Source: JBFKAV01 sp041621405
Lineage (GTDB): Bacteria; Pseudomonadota; Alphaproteobacteria; Rhodobacterales; Rhodobacteraceae
Reading direction: 5' to 3'
NCBI GenBank assembly: GCA_041621405.1
Contig: JBFKAV010000018.1
Span: 1 to 33,195 of the forward strand
Length of the DNA stretch: 33,195 bases
In this document: positions 16,707 to 26,943 of the stretch, one piece after another
Numbering within the stretch: position 1 is the stretch's first letter
Layout of the letters: each line of letters begins with the position of its first letter
Translations under genes and position numbers: made by a program
Notes under the pieces: model-generated
Databases searched by the model: none
What the model saw: the letters and a program-made list of their open reading frames with translations, nothing else
Told to the model about the DNA's origin: nothing

Positions 16707-18481
16707 TCCAGCTTCCCATCGACGACACCGGCAAGGCGCTCGTGGCTCTTGGCATCGTCGTCGTCATGCTCGCGCTCTTCGTGCGCGAGCGGTATCCGGC
16801 CGAGGTGACCGCGTTGGCGGGCGCGGCGGCGATGCTGTTCCTGGGGCTGGTTCCCTACGACGACGCCAGGGCGGTGCTCTCGAACCCCGCGCCCTGGACG
16901 ATTCTGGCGATGTTCCTGGTGATGGGGGGCCTGGTCAGGACCGGCGCGCTCGACTGGCTGACCCGCCAGGCCGAGCGGCAGGTGGACGACCGGCCGCTCG
17001 TCACGATCTCGCTTCTGTTCCTCGTCGTCGCGCTGGCCTCGGCATTCATGAACAACACCCCCGTCGTCGTGGTGATGATCCCGGTCTTCATCCACGTCGC
17101 CAAGCGGCTCGGGCTGGCGCCTTCGAAGCTCCTGATCCCGCTCAGCTACGCCGCGATCCTCGGCGGCACGCTGACGCTGATCGGCACCTCGACCAACCTC
17201 CTGGTCGACGGCGTGGCGCGCGCGAAGGGGCTAGCGCCGTTCTCGATCTTCGAGATCGCGCCCCTGGGCGCGGTGCAGGTGGCGGTGGGGCTTGCGTACA
17301 TCGCGCTTCTCGGCCGCCACCTGCTGCCCGACCGGCAGTCTATGGGGGGGATGCTGTCGGACCGGCGCAAGCTGAAGTATTTCACCGAGGTCGCGGTACC
17401 TGAGGGCTCCTCGCTGATCGGCCAGGCGGCGGCCGACGTGGAGCTGTTCAAGCGCGAGGGAGTGCGTCTCGTCGACGTGCTGAGGGGCGACGCCTCGCTG
17501 AGACGCGACCTGAGGGCGGTGACGTTGGAGGCCGGCGACCGGGTGGTGCTGAGGACCGAGATGGAGGAGCTTCTCGGGCTGCAGCAGTCGAAGGACGTGC
17601 GCATGGTCGACAAGCTCTCCTCGGTGCAGACCGAGACGGTGGAGGTGCTGATCACGCCGGGCTGCCGGATGATCGGCCGCTCGCTCGGCTCGTTGCGCCT
17701 GCGCCGCCGCTACGGCGTCTATCCTCTGGCGGTGCACCGGCGGAACCAGAACATCGGCCGCCAGCTCGACGACCTTGTGGTGGTTGTGGGCGACACGCTG
17801 CTTCTGGAGGGCGCGCCGGAGGACATCTCGCGACTGGCCACCGACATGGACCTCGTCGACATCACCAAGCCCGCGATCCGGCCTTACCGCCGCGGCCACG
17901 CCCCGATCGCGATCGGGGCGCTCGCGGGCGTCGTGGCTCTCGCCGCCTTCGGCGTCGCGCCGATCCTCGTTTGCGCCGTGATCGCGGTGGCGGTGATCCT
18001 GCTCACCCGCTGCATCGACGCCGAAGAGGCGTTCTCCTTCATCGAGGGACCGCTGTTGGCGCTGATCTTCTCGATGCTGGTGGTCGGCGCCGCGCTCGAC
18101 CATTCCGGCGCGGCGAGGCTGATCGTGAGCTGGGTGGAGCCCCTCCTGATGCAGCTGCCGCCGTTCCTGGTGATCTTCTGCGTCTACGCGCTGGCCTCGA
18201 CCTTGACCGAGCTGGTGTCGAACAACGCCGTGGGCGTGATCTTCACGCCGATCGCCATCGAGCTTGCGCTTGCTCTCGGGCTAGACCCTCGTCCGCTGGT
18301 CGTGGCGGTGATGTTCGCCGCCTCCGCCGCCTTCTCGACGCCGATCGGCTATCAGACCAACATGCTGGTCTACGGCCCCGGCGGCTACCGCTTCACCGAC
18401 TATCTCAAGGTGGGGGTGCCACTCAACATCATGCTCGGGATCACCGCGAGCCTGCTGATCCCGCTTATCTGGCCGGTCTGA
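16703..18481 (+). CDS. SLC13/DASS-family permease with RCK_C (TrkA-C) domains
   Basis: This 592-residue transporter has the same plan as the one at 7496-9274. The membrane half-motifs are SAFMNNTPVVVVMIP, TLIGTSTNLLVDG, LTELVSNNAVGVIFTPIAIE and FSTPIGYQTNMLVYGPGGYRF. Between them, at about residues 225-395, is a cytoplasmic insert with two RCK_C-like repeats (VTLEAGDRVVLRTEMEE; VVVVGDTLLLEGAPED). It probably symports an anion with sodium or protons; the substrate is not assigned. The ATG overlaps the stop of the EamA gene and is preceded by AGAGG. It ends 24 bases from the convergent LysR gene. The two paralogues differ enough that recent duplication is unlikely. Confidence 0.9.
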   Translation: MIQLPIDDTGKALVALGIVVVMLALFVRERYPAEVTALAGAAAMLFLGLVPYDDARAVLSNPAPWTILAMFLVMGGLVRTGALDWLTRQAERQVDDRPLVTISLLFLVVALASAFMNNTPVVVVMIPVFIHVAKRLGLAPSKLLIPLSYAAILGGTLTLIGTSTNLLVDGVARAKGLAPFSIFEIAPLGAVQVAVGLAYIALLGRHLLPDRQSMGGMLSDRRKLKYFTEVAVPEGSSLIGQAAADVELFKREGVRLVDVLRGDASLRRDLRAVTLEAGDRVVLRTEMEELLGLQQSKDVRMVDKLSSVQTETVEVLITPGCRMIGRSLGSLRLRRRYGVYPLAVHRRNQNIGRQLDDLVVVVGDTLLLEGAPEDISRLATDMDLVDITKPAIRPYRRGHAPIAIGALAGVVALAAFGVAPILVCAVIAVAVILLTRCIDAEEAFSFIEGPLLALIFSMLVVGAALDHSGAARLIVSWVEPLLMQLPPFLVIFCVYALASTLTELVSNNAVGVIFTPIAIELALALGLDPRPLVVAVMFAASAAFSTPIGYQTNMLVYGPGGYRFTDYLKVGVPLNIMLGITASLLIPLIWPV

Positions 18482-18487
18482 CCGGCC
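18471..18487. terminator. Possible hairpin at the SLC13/LysR convergence
   Basis: Arms GGCCGGT and ACCGGCC (7 bp) with a 3-base loop, spanning the SLC13 stop codon in a 24-base convergent gap. It lacks a T-tract, so a terminator role is only suggested by position. Confidence 0.3.
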
Positions 18488-18505
18488 GGCGCGAAGGGCG
18501 GCCGC

Positions 18506-19396
18506 TCAAGCGCCGTGCTCGGCGATCCGCCGCGCCTCGTCGAGAAGCGCCGCGAGCACCGGGGTGAGCGGGTCGCGATGCGGCGCGACGAGGCCGACGG
18601 CATGCTCGGCCTCGGGATCCACCAATGGGATCGCGCGCAGGGCCCCCGGCGCCAGGAACAGCTCGGCCGCCTGCTCGGGCATGATCGTGGCGAAGCGGCC
18701 GGTCTCGACATGGGCGATCAGCGTGACGAAGGAGTTCGACTCGAGCCCCGGCTGCACCTCGACCCCGGCCTCGGCGAGGTGGCGGTCGACGATGCGGCGG
18801 TTCTGCATGTCGGGCGTCAGGAGGCAGAGCGGGACCGCGGAAAGGTCGGCCCAGCGCACCTGCTCCTGCCGGGCTAGCGGGCTCTCCTCGGAGACGATCA
18901 GCCGGTAGCGCTCGCGGTAGAGCGGCACCGTCGCGACCCGCGGCAGGGGCGCGTCCTCGAGATAGGTGAGCCCGGCATCGACCTCGAGGTTCTCGATCAT
19001 CGCCAGGATCTCGGCGAAGGTGCGCGAGAGCACGGTGAAGCGCACGCCCGGATGGCGGGCGAGGAACGGTGCGGTGAGGCGCGGCACCATGGCGAGCGCG
19101 GTCGGGATCACAGCGAGCCTCAGGTTGCCGGAGAGGCCGGAGCGCGCGGCGCGCATCTCCTGGCGCAGCGCGCGGGCGTCGCCGACGATCCGGCGCGCCC
19201 AGTCGAGCACCCGCGCGCCCTCGGGCGTCAGGCCCTGGTAGCGCGTGCCGCGCCAGACGAGCATCACCCCAAGCTCAGCTTCCAGGCTCTTGATCGCCGC
19301 CGAGAGCGTCGGCTGGGTGACGCCCATGGCCTCGGCGGCGCGGCCGAAATGTTCCTCGGTCGCCAGCGCGATGAACATCTCGAGCTTGTCGATCAT
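18506..19396 (-). CDS. LysR-family transcriptional regulator
   Basis: This 296-residue protein has a LysR winged helix-turn-helix at about residues 1-60 (HFGRAAEAMGVTQPTLSAAIKSLE) and an effector-binding domain beyond residue 90. The N-terminus MIDKLEMFIALATEEHFGRAAEAMG and the following VWRGTRYQGLTPEG recall the LysR proteins found beside fds formate dehydrogenase genes, but no fds gene lies within the window. The start at 19396 follows GGAGAGGG; an in-frame ATG nine codons earlier has no such site. It is the last gene of the same-strand run from dctP, so it may regulate the TRAP operon or may control genes elsewhere. Confidence 0.9.
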   Translation of the reverse strand: MIDKLEMFIALATEEHFGRAAEAMGVTQPTLSAAIKSLEAELGVMLVWRGTRYQGLTPEGARVLDWARRIVGDARALRQEMRAARSGLSGNLRLAVIPTALAMVPRLTAPFLARHPGVRFTVLSRTFAEILAMIENLEVDAGLTYLEDAPLPRVATVPLYRERYRLIVSEESPLARQEQVRWADLSAVPLCLLTPDMQNRRIVDRHLAEAGVEVQPGLESNSFVTLIAHVETGRFATIMPEQAAELFLAPGALRAIPLVDPEAEHAVGLVAPHRDPLTPVLAALLDEARRIAEHGA

Positions 19397-19457
19397 GTGC
19401 CCTCTCCGGCGCCCATCAAACACCGAATTGGCGGCGGGCGCGAGCGGCGGGCCGGGC

Positions 19458-19616
19458 TCAGCCCTTGGGCCGGATCACGAAGAAGTCGATGCCGGCCAGG
19501 ATCACCGTGATCGCGAGCACGACGCCGAGATCGACGCGCGGCACCCAAATGAAGAGGATGCCGAGGAAGGCCACCAGGAGCGCGAAGGCGAGAAGTTTCA
19601 GGATGATTTCGGTCAT
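19458..19616 (-). CDS. Small membrane protein, 52 residues
   Basis: A short frame runs from ATG at 19616 to TGA at 19458. It codes for two hydrophobic segments: about residues 4-24 (IILKLLAFALLVAFLGILFIW) and 29-47 (LGVVLAITVILAGIDFFVI), joined by a short VPRVD turn and ending in basic RPKG. The layout suggests a two-helix hairpin in the inner membrane. GGAGGG lies 10 bases before the ATG, and the gene starts 5 bases after the amidase stop, both supporting real expression. I do not recognise a named family. It may be an accessory to the TRAP permease or unrelated. Confidence 0.65.
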   Translation of the reverse strand: MTEIILKLLAFALLVAFLGILFIWVPRVDLGVVLAITVILAGIDFFVIRPKG

Positions 19617-19621
19617 TGGGG

Positions 19622-20998
19622 TCAGCCCTCCGCTTGGGCGAGGTGTCGGTCGAGCCAGCGGGCGGTGCGCAGGAGCCGCGCGTCGTCGCCCTTGCGGCCG
19701 ACGAGCTGGACGCCCATCGGCAGTCCGTTCCCGGCCTCCAGGAACGGCAGCGTCACCGCCGGCAGGCCGAGATAGGTCCAGAGCCCGTTGAAGATGGAGC
19801 TTCCCGTTGCGCTGAGCCCCTCGGGGGCGGGCCCAGGCGCCGCGGGGCAGAGGATCGCGTCGGCGCGCTCGAAGATCTCCTCGATGCCGGAGCCGAGCAC
19901 GCGCTGCCAGTCGAGCGCGGCGAGGTAGTCCTTGGCGCTGACCTTGCGCCCGGCGTCGAGCGCGGCGCGGGTCTCGGGCGAAAGCTCGGCGTCGGCGCGG
20001 TCGTAGCGATGATAGGCATGGGCCATCTCGGCGAAGTTGATCCGCTCGCGGAGCGCGACGGCAGCGTCGTAGGCCCGCGGCAGCGGCGCCTCGAAGCACT
20101 GTTCGCCGAGATGGGAGGTAAGCTCGACGAAGGCTTCCTGAGTGTCGGCGTCGGCCGCGTCGAAGCCGGGCATCCGGACGAAGGCGAACATCGGTGTGAC
20201 CGGCGCCTCGGAACCGGCGATCTCGAAGAGCCGCGGCGCGGGGCCGGGACTGGTGGCGGGATCGGCTGGGTCGTGGCCGAAGAGGACCTCGGCGATCAGC
20301 GCCGCGTCCTCGGTGTCGCGGGCGAAGACGCCGACGGTGTCGAGGCTGGCCGATTGGCGCAGGATGCCGGTGCGCGGGATCGCGCCGAACGACGGCTTGA
20401 AGCCGGTGATGCCGCAGAATGCGGCGGGGCGGATCACCGAACCGCCAGTCTGCGTGCCGATGGCCAGGGGCGCCATGCCGGCCGCCACGGCCGCCGCCGA
20501 GCCGGAGGAGGAGCCGCCAGGGGTATGGGCCGGATTCACCGGATTGCGGGTTGCTCCGGGATGCATGTAGGCGAGCTCAGCGGTGACGGTCTTGCCGACG
20601 AGGAGCGCGCCCTCTGCCTTCAGCCGGCTGACGATCCAGGCGTCCTTGTCCGGAACCCGCCCCTTGTCGAGGAGCGTGCCGTTCTCGGTTGGGATGCGGG
20701 CGGTGTCGACGATGTCCTTCAGCGCCACCGGCAGGCCGTGGAGCCGCCCCACCGGCCGCCCGGTGGCCCGCGCCCGGTCGAGCTCGGCCGCCTGGTGGCG
20801 GACGAAACCCGGGTCGTGCCAGGCGAAGGCGCGGATCTCGCCCTCGCGCGCGGCGATCTGCGCCAGGTAGGCCTCGGCCACCTCGGCCGCCCGGAGCTCG
20901 CCCTTGGCGATCCGCGCCCTGAGCTCGCGCGCGGGAAGCGCCCGGATCGCCGTGGCCGCGGCCTGCGGCTGCGTGGCCAGGGAGAGCGCCTCAGTCAT
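19622..20998 (-). CDS. Amidase-signature family amidohydrolase
   Basis: This 458-residue cytoplasmic enzyme hydrolyses an amide (or related C-N bond) with the Ser-cisSer-Lys triad. Lys94 is in GLPVALKDIVDTA, the cis-Ser lies in the Gly/Ser-rich loop at residues 161-167 (GGSSSGS), and the nucleophile Ser187 is in QTGGSVIRPA. The length fits non-GatA amidases such as aliphatic or aryl amidases; no gatB or gatC is nearby, so a role in tRNA-dependent amidation is unlikely. Its start overlaps the dctM stop by 8 bases, linking it to the TRAP transporter and suggesting that it processes the imported compound. The exact substrate is unknown. Confidence 0.92.
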   Translation of the reverse strand: MTEALSLATQPQAAATAIRALPARELRARIAKGELRAAEVAEAYLAQIAAREGEIRAFAWHDPGFVRHQAAELDRARATGRPVGRLHGLPVALKDIVDTARIPTENGTLLDKGRVPDKDAWIVSRLKAEGALLVGKTVTAELAYMHPGATRNPVNPAHTPGGSSSGSAAAVAAGMAPLAIGTQTGGSVIRPAAFCGITGFKPSFGAIPRTGILRQSASLDTVGVFARDTEDAALIAEVLFGHDPADPATSPGPAPRLFEIAGSEAPVTPMFAFVRMPGFDAADADTQEAFVELTSHLGEQCFEAPLPRAYDAAVALRERINFAEMAHAYHRYDRADAELSPETRAALDAGRKVSAKDYLAALDWQRVLGSGIEEIFERADAILCPAAPGPAPEGLSATGSSIFNGLWTYLGLPAVTLPFLEAGNGLPMGVQLVGRKGDDARLLRTARWLDRHLAQAEG

Positions 20999-22406
20999 AG
21001 AACAGCTCCGGCAGCCAGAACACGACCTGCGGGAAGGCGTACATCAGCGCCATGCAGAGGAAGACCATGAAGAGGAAAGGCATGCAGCCGCGGAAGATGT
21101 CGGTCAGCATCACCTCCGGTGGCGCGATGCCCTTGAGGTAATAGGCGCTCATCGCCATTGGCGGGGTCAGGAACGAGGTCTGCAGGTTCAACGCCACGAG
21201 GACGCCGAAGAACAGCGGGTCGATGCCGAACAAGGGCAGCAAGGGCAGGAAGATCGGCACGAAGATGATGATGATCTCCGACCACTCGAGCGGCCAGCCC
21301 AGGAGGAAGATGATGATCTGCGCCATGATCAGGAACTGCCAGGGCTGCAGGCTCAGCCCCTCGACGAACTCGCCGATCACCTGCTCGCCGCCGAGATAGG
21401 AGAACACCGAGGAGAAGGTGTAGGAGCCGACGAAGAGCCAGCAGACCATCGCGGTCGTGCGCACCGTGAGGTAGACGCTCTCGCGCATCCGGTCCCAGGT
21501 CATCGCCCGGTACGCGAAGGCCAGCACGATGCCGCCGAGCGCGCCGATCGAGGCGGCCTCGGTGGGCGTGGCCAGCCCCAAGAGGATCGAGCCGAGCACG
21601 GCGAGGATCAGGAAGGCGAGCGGGAAGAACGAGGTGAGGATCATCGCCATCAGCTTGGCGAAGGGGATGTCGGGGACCTCGTCCGCGGTGGGCTTCGGCG
21701 CCACCGAGGGCTGCAGGATCGAGCGGCCGATCACGTAGGCGAGATAGAGCCCGACCAACGTGAAACCCGGCAGCAGCGCGGCGGCGTAAAGCCGCACGAT
21801 CGAGACGCCGGAGGCGGCGGCGTAGACGATCAGCATGATCGAGGGCGGGATCAGGATGCCGAGCGTACCGCCGGCGCAGATGATGCCCGAGGCGAAGGCG
21901 GTGTCGTAGCGCACCTTGAGCATCTGCGGCAGCGCCAGGAGGCCCATCAGGGTCACCACGGCGCCGACGATGCCGGTGGCGGTGGCGAACAGCGCGCAGG
22001 TGATCAGCGCCGCCACGCCCATCGAGCCCGGCATGTTCTTCGAGGCGATGTTCAGCGTGCCGAAGAGCCGGTTCACGATGTTGGCGCGCTCGACGATGTA
22101 GCCCATGAACAGGAAGAGCGGCACCGCGGTCAGCACCTCGTTCGCCATCACCGTGTAGGTCTGGTTAATGAAGAGGTCGAAGATTCGGTTGTTGAGCCAG
22201 CCCTCCAACCAGAGCGAGAAGGTTTCGCCGAAGCCCGCGGTCTCGTCGAGGCGGTTGAAGCCGCGCCACATCCGGCCGGCGTCGTAGTAGGCGTAGTATC
22301 CGAAGCCAAGGCCCATCGCCATCAGCGTGAAGGCGATCGGAAAGCCGAGGAAGACCACGACGATGAACAGCCCCAGCATCAGCAGGGCGATCTGGGGGTC
22401 GGTCAT
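20991..22406 (-). CDS. dctM: TRAP transporter large permease (DctM)
   Basis: This 471-residue membrane protein has about 12-13 hydrophobic segments. Family signatures are ALFATATGIVGAVVTLMGLLALPQML and GTLGILIPPSIMLIVYAAASG in the middle and LATPTEAASIGALG later. A long hydrophilic insert near residues 40-80 (WRGFNRLDETAGFGETFSLW) is typical of the mannitol/chloroaromatic-type large permeases. It drives sodium-coupled uptake of the ligand brought by DctP. ATGA overlap with dctQ shows coupling. The symbol denotes the family only; the substrate is not dicarboxylate by evidence. Confidence 0.93.
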   Translation of the reverse strand: MTDPQIALLMLGLFIVVVFLGFPIAFTLMAMGLGFGYYAYYDAGRMWRGFNRLDETAGFGETFSLWLEGWLNNRIFDLFINQTYTVMANEVLTAVPLFLFMGYIVERANIVNRLFGTLNIASKNMPGSMGVAALITCALFATATGIVGAVVTLMGLLALPQMLKVRYDTAFASGIICAGGTLGILIPPSIMLIVYAAASGVSIVRLYAAALLPGFTLVGLYLAYVIGRSILQPSVAPKPTADEVPDIPFAKLMAMILTSFFPLAFLILAVLGSILLGLATPTEAASIGALGGIVLAFAYRAMTWDRMRESVYLTVRTTAMVCWLFVGSYTFSSVFSYLGGEQVIGEFVEGLSLQPWQFLIMAQIIIFLLGWPLEWSEIIIIFVPIFLPLLPLFGIDPLFFGVLVALNLQTSFLTPPMAMSAYYLKGIAPPEVMLTDIFRGCMPFLFMVFLCMALMYAFPQVVFWLPELFYD

Positions 22407-22990
22407 ATGTTGTGGCCTCCGGTCTCGACCTCATGCGCCTTCTTGATGAGCATGTCCTCGGTTTCCAGCACGTCTTCCTCAGCCTCGATCCACTCGTTGT
22501 TGCGGATCGCGAGGATGCAGCGGAAGATCTGGGCGACGCCCTGGATGACGAGAAGGAGACCGGCCGCGACCAGAACCGACTTGAACTGGAAAATCGGGAT
22601 CCCGGCGGGGCTGTTCACCGAGACCTCGGTGTAGCTCCACGAGCGCGAGGAGTATTTCCAGCCGGTGAACACCAGGGCGAGTACGCCGGGGAAGAAGAAG
22701 AAGATGTAGAGCACCAGGTCGACCTTGGCCTGGGTCTTGGGCTGCCAGGTGCGGTAGAGGAAGTCGCCGCGCACGTGCTGGCCGCGGGAAAGCGTGTAGG
22801 CGCCGCCCATCATGAACAGCGTGCCGTACATGATAAACGAGACGTCGAGCGCCCAGGGCGTGGGACTGCCAAGCACGTAGCGCACGAAGACCTCGTAGCT
22901 GGTGCCGAAGGTCATCAGCACGATCAGCCAGGCAAAGGCCTTGCCGAACCAGGCCGAGACGCCGTCGGCGAAGCGAATGTAGCGGATCAT
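22403..22990 (-). CDS. dctQ: TRAP transporter small permease (DctQ)
   Basis: This 195-residue protein has four hydrophobic segments, as in DctQ proteins, which pair with DctM and contact the binding protein. Segments are visible near residues 15-35, 52-68, 88-110 and 130-155; the conserved SRGQHVRGDFLYR lies between helices 2 and 3. A polar acidic C-terminal tail (EAEEDVLETED) is cytoplasmic. GGGAGGG precedes the ATG. It is separated from dctP by 82 bases containing a strong hairpin, while its end overlaps dctM by 4 bases. Confidence 0.9.
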   Translation of the reverse strand: MIRYIRFADGVSAWFGKAFAWLIVLMTFGTSYEVFVRYVLGSPTPWALDVSFIMYGTLFMMGGAYTLSRGQHVRGDFLYRTWQPKTQAKVDLVLYIFFFFPGVLALVFTGWKYSSRSWSYTEVSVNSPAGIPIFQFKSVLVAAGLLLVIQGVAQIFRCILAIRNNEWIEAEEDVLETEDMLIKKAHEVETGGHNI

Positions 22991-23017
22991 GGGCTACCCT
23001 CCCCTGGGACCCGTGAA

Positions 23018-23045
23018 GAACCCGGCAGGCGGACCTGCCGGGTTC
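23018..23045. terminator. Hairpin between dctP and dctQ (attenuator or mRNA stabiliser)
   Basis: A perfect 12-bp stem (GAACCCGGCAGG and CCTGCCGGGTTC) with a 4-base loop lies in the 82-base gap between dctP and dctQ. On the minus strand only a short TTC follows, so termination would be partial. It probably sets a higher level of binding protein than of permease. Confidence 0.65.
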
Positions 23046-23072
23046 CCTTCTAGCACATCGCGGTGCGCCGCG

Positions 23073-24212
23073 TCAGAGCGCGAGCTTGCCCGGGAAGTAG
23101 TGCTCGTAGGCGAGCGTGTAGTCGGGCGCGTTCATGAGCTCATAGTAGGTCACCCGCTCGACCCATGCGCGCTGGCTGTCCATCACCCGCTTCATGTACT
23201 CGTCCTGCCCGAGATCCTCGATCAGCTTGTCCCAGGCCTTTAGCTGGGCGTCGAGGATCTCCTTCGAGGTGCGGTGGACGGTGACGCCGGCCTCGGTCTG
23301 CAGCTTCAGCAAGTCGGCCGAGTAGTTGTCCATCGCACTCGCGGTGTTCGAGGTCGAGGCCGCCTCGACGCCGTATTTCAGGATCGCCTGCAGGTCGGGC
23401 TCGAGATCGTCCATGAAGTCGCGGTTGAACAGGAATTCGAAGCTCTCGGACGCCTGATGGTAGGACGACAGGAAGTAGTTCTTGGCCACGTCCTGAGCGC
23501 CGAAACGGCTGTCGGAGGACGGGTTGTTGAACTCGAAGGCGTCGATCACGCCGCGCTCCATCGCCGGCACGATCTCGCCACCCGGAAGCTGGGCGACCGA
23601 CATGCCAAGTTCCTGCATCAGGTCAGCCGCGAGGCCCACCGTTCGGTACTTGAAGCCGTTCAGCTGGGCCACCGTGGTCACCGGCTCCTTGAACCAGCCG
23701 AAGGGCTGGGCGAACATCGGGAAGCCCATGTAGCCGTAGACGTTGAGGCCAAGGATGTCCTGGGTGAGCTCGCGATAGAGCTCGGCGCCGCCGCCCTTGT
23801 AGAACCAGCTCAGCATCGTCGTGGCCGAGCCGCCCCACACCGGGCCGGTGCCGAAGAACGAGGCCGCCTTGTGCTTGCCGTACCAGTAGACCGGCACCGT
23901 ATGGGCGGCGTCGAGCACGCCGTCGTTCACCGCGTCGAGCACCTGGAAGGCGCCGACCACGGCACCGGCGGGAAGGAGGTCGATCTTGAGACGGCCGCCG
24001 GACATCTCTTCGACGCGGGTCACGTACTCGCCGGCGAAGTCCATCCAGATGTCGGCCGCGGGCCACGAGGTCTGCATCTTCAGCACCATCGGCGATTGCG
24101 CGAGGACCGCGGGCGCCGCCAGCGTCGTGGCCGCCGCGGCGCCGCCGCCGAGCGCGCCCTTCCTCAGGAACGACCGGCGCGAAAGCGACCGGGACTCACC
24201 GGATTTGGTCAT
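23073..24212 (-). CDS. dctP: TRAP transporter substrate-binding protein (DctP)
   Basis: This 379-residue periplasmic protein has a twin-arginine signal: S11-R12-R13-S-F-L-R-K, a hydrophobic stretch, and probable cleavage after Ala38 (VLA-Q). The mature part has typical DctP features: ILPAGAVVGAFQVLDAVNDGVLDA-like segment after residue 80, and PAMERGVIDAFEFNNPSSD around residue 220. It looks like the branch with mannitol/chloroaromatic and 2-oxoacid binders, but that branch usually reads EW-x-G-x-x-D at the last motif, whereas here it is EFNNPSSD. AGGGAGGAAAG lies before the ATG. Tat export implies folding in the cytoplasm before export. The ligand is unknown; a downstream amidase suggests an amide-related compound. 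Confidence 0.92.
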   Translation of the reverse strand: MTKSGESRSLSRRSFLRKGALGGGAAAATTLAAPAVLAQSPMVLKMQTSWPAADIWMDFAGEYVTRVEEMSGGRLKIDLLPAGAVVGAFQVLDAVNDGVLDAAHTVPVYWYGKHKAASFFGTGPVWGGSATTMLSWFYKGGGAELYRELTQDILGLNVYGYMGFPMFAQPFGWFKEPVTTVAQLNGFKYRTVGLAADLMQELGMSVAQLPGGEIVPAMERGVIDAFEFNNPSSDSRFGAQDVAKNYFLSSYHQASESFEFLFNRDFMDDLEPDLQAILKYGVEAASTSNTASAMDNYSADLLKLQTEAGVTVHRTSKEILDAQLKAWDKLIEDLGQDEYMKRVMDSQRAWVERVTYYELMNAPDYTLAYEHYFPGKLAL

Positions 24213-24266
24213 GGTCTTTCCTCCCTTTGAACCTTCCCGCCGACTCTCCGGCGCGATGACCCCGGA

Positions 24267-24294
24267 ACTATAGCGAGGGTACCCTGTAAGGCAA
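24267..24294 (-). promoter_or_regulatory. Predicted TRAP operon (dctP) promoter
   Basis: On the minus strand: -35 TTGCCT (24289-24294), 16-base spacer, -10 TATAGT (24267-24272). The transcript would start about 48 bases before the dctP ATG. The spacer contains the palindrome AGGGTACCCT, a possible repressor site. Confidence 0.5.
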
Positions 24295-24297
24295 TAC

Positions 24298-24318
24298 TTG
24301 GTCAGGTTTTTTTACCAA
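24298..24318. promoter_or_regulatory. Candidate operator TTGGT-N11-ACCAA
   Basis: An inverted repeat with 5-bp arms TTGGT (24298-24302) and ACCAA (24314-24318) surrounds CAGGTTTTTTT. It directly abuts the predicted dctP -35 box. TTGGT/ACCAA half-sites recall GntR/FadR-type operators, which often control TRAP operons, although the usual spacing is shorter; no GntR gene is in the window. Confidence 0.35.
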
Positions 24319-24438
24319 AATCACCGTTTGCGCTACCAGCGGGCGGCAGGCGGCCTTGATTGGCCCAAACGCCCGGCGAGATTCTTCCACTGGCCGCCGA
24401 CGCTCGTGCTCTGGCGGCCACAGTTCGGGCCGCGAAGG

Positions 24439-24469
24439 TTGCACGTTGGTAACGATCAGGCGATATAGC
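24439..24469 (+). promoter_or_regulatory. Possible glgP promoter
   Basis: TTGCAC (24439-24444) and TATAGC (24464-24469) are separated by 19 bases, a longer spacer than ideal. It would start transcription about 45 bases before the glgP ATG and could drive the whole glg operon. Weak match. Confidence 0.25.
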
Positions 24470-24522
24470 GACAAAACCGGAGCACCCCCGGCAAAGGGGC
24501 GCACCACGAGGCAGGACGCTGG

Positions 24523-26895
<2,373 letters not shown>

Positions 26896-26943
26896 GCGAC
26901 ACGAGGGCGTTGCAACCTGTGCAAAGCCCGCTAGGCTGAGCCC

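Larger units (their letters stand above)
24213..24522. other. 310-base divergent intergenic region, dctP/glgP
   Basis: This is the only gap over 300 bases. It holds a good minus-strand promoter for dctP, an adjacent TTGGT/ACCAA inverted repeat around a T-run, a perfect AGGGTACCCT palindrome (24276-24285) in that promoter's spacer, and a weaker plus-strand promoter candidate for glgP. The stretch 24320-24435 shows nothing I can identify. No tRNA or small-RNA terminator is evident. Confidence 0.7.

Noticed and set aside
20904..22634. 576-codon plus-strand frame opposite dctM and the amidase
   Set aside because: His/Glu/Asp/Arg-rich low-complexity translation typical of the antisense of membrane-protein genes.
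24298..24318. T-run with flanking repeat as an intrinsic terminator
   Set aside because: The arms are only 5 bp, the T-run is in the loop rather than after the stem, and no gene ends toward it; a regulatory site fits better.
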